Positions 53,401 to 56,400 of a stretch of DNA of 64,000 bases are shown in pieces. The stretch's first letter is position 1. The number at the start of each line of letters is the position of its first letter. The DNA is from Toxotes chatareus. Lineage: Eukaryota > Chordata > Actinopteri > Toxotidae. Both the position numbers and the translations under genes were made by a program. The notes beneath the pieces are model-generated. The model was not told the origin of the DNA and searched no databases. It was given only the letters and a program-made list of their open reading frames with translations. The stretch is taken from the NCBI GenBank assembly GCA_016801885.1, contig CM028900.1:3320001-3384000 (forward strand). The letters are read 5' to 3'.

Positions 53401-56400
53401 CTGCACAGCAGTTATCAGAGGTTGACAGGAATAACACACTAAACTTACACAGTTTAATGTGTTATTCCTTTCAGGTTATTATACGTTATGGACATGTTCA
53501 AATCATGTCCCTTCTCCAGGGCGTACACGGACTGCTCTGTTCACCATAGTGCTCCAAGGCTCATTACTAACTCCACTGTTCATCATTGTGTTATCAGTGG
53601 TAGTGGTGAGGCTGTCTGGTCCACACTGGATAAATTCATTAAGTGGCACACTCACATTTACAAAGCTGCTCTTGCTATCTCACCTCCAGTTTATGTAATT
53701 TAATCAACCCGTGGACTCACCTCATAGTCCACCTCCAGCGAGTGCCCTTCTCCTTTGGTTTGGAAGTGCTGTGTGTGGGAGTCCACCGTGAGGTTAACTT
53801 GCTTGTTGAAGCGCTCTATATGAACAGAGTGCCAGTGCTGGTCATCCAACAGACTGCCCACAGTGACGGCAACACGGCCGCTGCTGAACCTCAGCCTGCT
53901 GTCGTCTGGAGAAACACAAAGGGAACAGCAGGAGCACAGTGAGCAGCTTTGTATCTCCCACAGAGAAGCTGTAAATGTGTGAGGGCAGACAGACAGAGCT
54001 CATGAGTAGAACAAGGGCAAAAAAAAAACAAAAAAAAAAAACATATATAAACACAATTATTCTCCATCCATTCATCTGGATGATGTATACCAGCACAGAA
54101 ACAGATAAAATGGTAAGGAGGTGGGTTTATGCTGCTAAAATGGTTATTTGGACAATGAATTAGCAGCAGTTTATGTTATTTATTAACCTGACGATACATA
54201 AACCTCTGCATCTTTTTTCTATGTTTCATCTACTACATTTATCAATTTGAAGACACAACTTTGGTCTTTGGTATGTTGTGAAAAGAAAAGTGATTACTAG
54301 GAGGGGATGTACACATGACATCAATCACATCGCTATGATAATAATGCTCAAACAGCATCTCAGATACACCTATGTTAAAGGCTTCACAGCCTCTCAGTCT
54401 AGCAGCGATTGAAAAGTCACCACATTCACATTTCAGCCTAAATTCTTCTGTAAATAAAACATTGATGGGAGAGCTTTGTGAGGCACAGTTCACCCAGGTT
54501 GAGGTAGAGGTCCAGTCTTCCTCGGTGTAGCTCCAGGGTGATGTAATCTCCTCTCTGCCCCTCTCCGTGCAGTAAAACACCCTCGGCCTGATGGCTCTTG
54601 AACCGCAGAGATATCACGTCCTTCACTGTCGACATGGACTTCTGGTTGAACCGATACAGCAGTGAGCTTCTGCCGTCAAAGTCTGCCACATACGACTCTG
54701 AAAGGAAATCAGAGTGCCTCTTTAATTAGTATTAGTAGTTACAGTGGTGTCTCTGTCCTCTTCAATTTAGGCTGTTTCATTTTGTTTTTGTTTTTGCTGT
54801 TCTTTCTTTTGGATAAATTTAAAGCAGCCTTATTGCTTTGCTTCCTCTGAAAATGATCATATGCAAGTGTGTTTCTCAGTAAATTATGTTTGAGCACTGT
54901 CAATTAATTTGAGCATTAGATCGTTTATTTTTTGCTTAAAATTGGATACATGTTAAAATCCATAAAATAATTACCAACACAGGTGGAAAGCTGGTATTAT
55001 ACTATTGCTCCTGTTACTACTGCTACTCATACTGATACTGTTGGTGCTACTACAGCTCTTTTTTCTCAATAAATGCTCTTTTTCTTTAATTTTGTTAAAA
55101 CTTTGTCGAATTGCTGCCAAAACTGACAGAACGCAAATCCTAAATGGGCAACACGTTATGTTTAGATGATGCCAAAACTGTGGGAGGACGAGTTTGGGAA
55201 ACAAGAAGTGGAAGAATAACAAGTCTGTGAGCGTGCGAGATATTAATAGAGTGGCTGTGGCACGTGACAGCAAACACTATTAAGAGGAGCAACAACAGAA
55301 ACAACAACAATAAAAAAAAAAAAAAAAAAACAAGAATCATACAAAATGATAAAGAAGGCAGGAGGGTGACATTTTCAGTGGAAATGTTGCTTCAAGCCAT
55401 TTAATTTACAGCACAGTCGCTGCCACTGGCTTTCTGTTCCGTAAAGACCTATGAAATTCAGCTCAATGCACCAGCATAATCCTCTCAGTACTAATACTGC
55501 TTTCCTGTAAATGTATATAAGCAACATACAGTAACAGTCTGTGCATTCTGTCCACAGTGGTGTCCACAGGCCATTTCTTTTCCTTCACACTGAAATGAAG
55601 CCATTGATACACCTGTGCGATACGAAGGGTCTACAGGAGCTCACCGGGCAGACTTCACAGGTTTATCAGCTCTCATACAGGGTGTCATGAGAAGCGTAGC
55701 TCCGTTAATCACTGTCTGAACGTGATCCCGCTCTGCCTGTCGCACTGCAGTGGTGCTGACACCCAGACTGTTACAGCAATCAAAACGAACACGGCAGATT
55801 ATTTTTACACGGAGACGAGGACTTTTCCGTTTACGCACGTCTTTGCCCTACTCATGATACCCAAACTAACCCGCTCCCTGTCAAAATAAAGGGGATCTCA
55901 GCCTCCGCGGTCGTCCCTCTGTGTCGCTCTCCTCATTCATATACAATTGAGTTCAGGGAGTCCTGGAGAACAGAGCTGAGATCAGTTAATAGTATGAGGC
56001 GTTCTCAGTGTCACCTCCAAATAATCCTGCTTCACAGAGACACACACAGTGCACAGCTGCATGATCGCAGACGTGTTACCTGCCTGTGCTTCTCTCTCGG
56101 TCTGTCCTGGCAGATTAGCAGTTTCTGTGACTTAATACCATTCATCAGTTATATGCAATTCATATGGTATTTTCAGTAGTTCATATACATTTATATTGAA
56201 CAATACGGGGGAGTATATGAGGCCACATTAGCTTTATACCTGCTTATACAACACTAATACATTTCAGGATGTGCGGTGTGGTCGGTCATCATAAAACCGC
56301 TCACTGTGGGATATTCTGAGGGTGTTTCACAGTGCAGTAATTCACTGGCTCATCTAGTTAGTGCTGCTTCACAACGCGTGGGAGAGGTGTGTAAGTGAAT

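Larger units (their letters stand above)
52041..53720 (-). other. cntnap5 intron 6
   Basis: 1680 bp, densely occupied: a Tc1-derived miniature element (52333-52586), a Tc1-like C-terminal remnant (52697-52980), an 18-bp-arm inverted repeat (53427-53469) and a possible reverse-transcriptase remnant (53490-53700). Confidence 0.75.
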
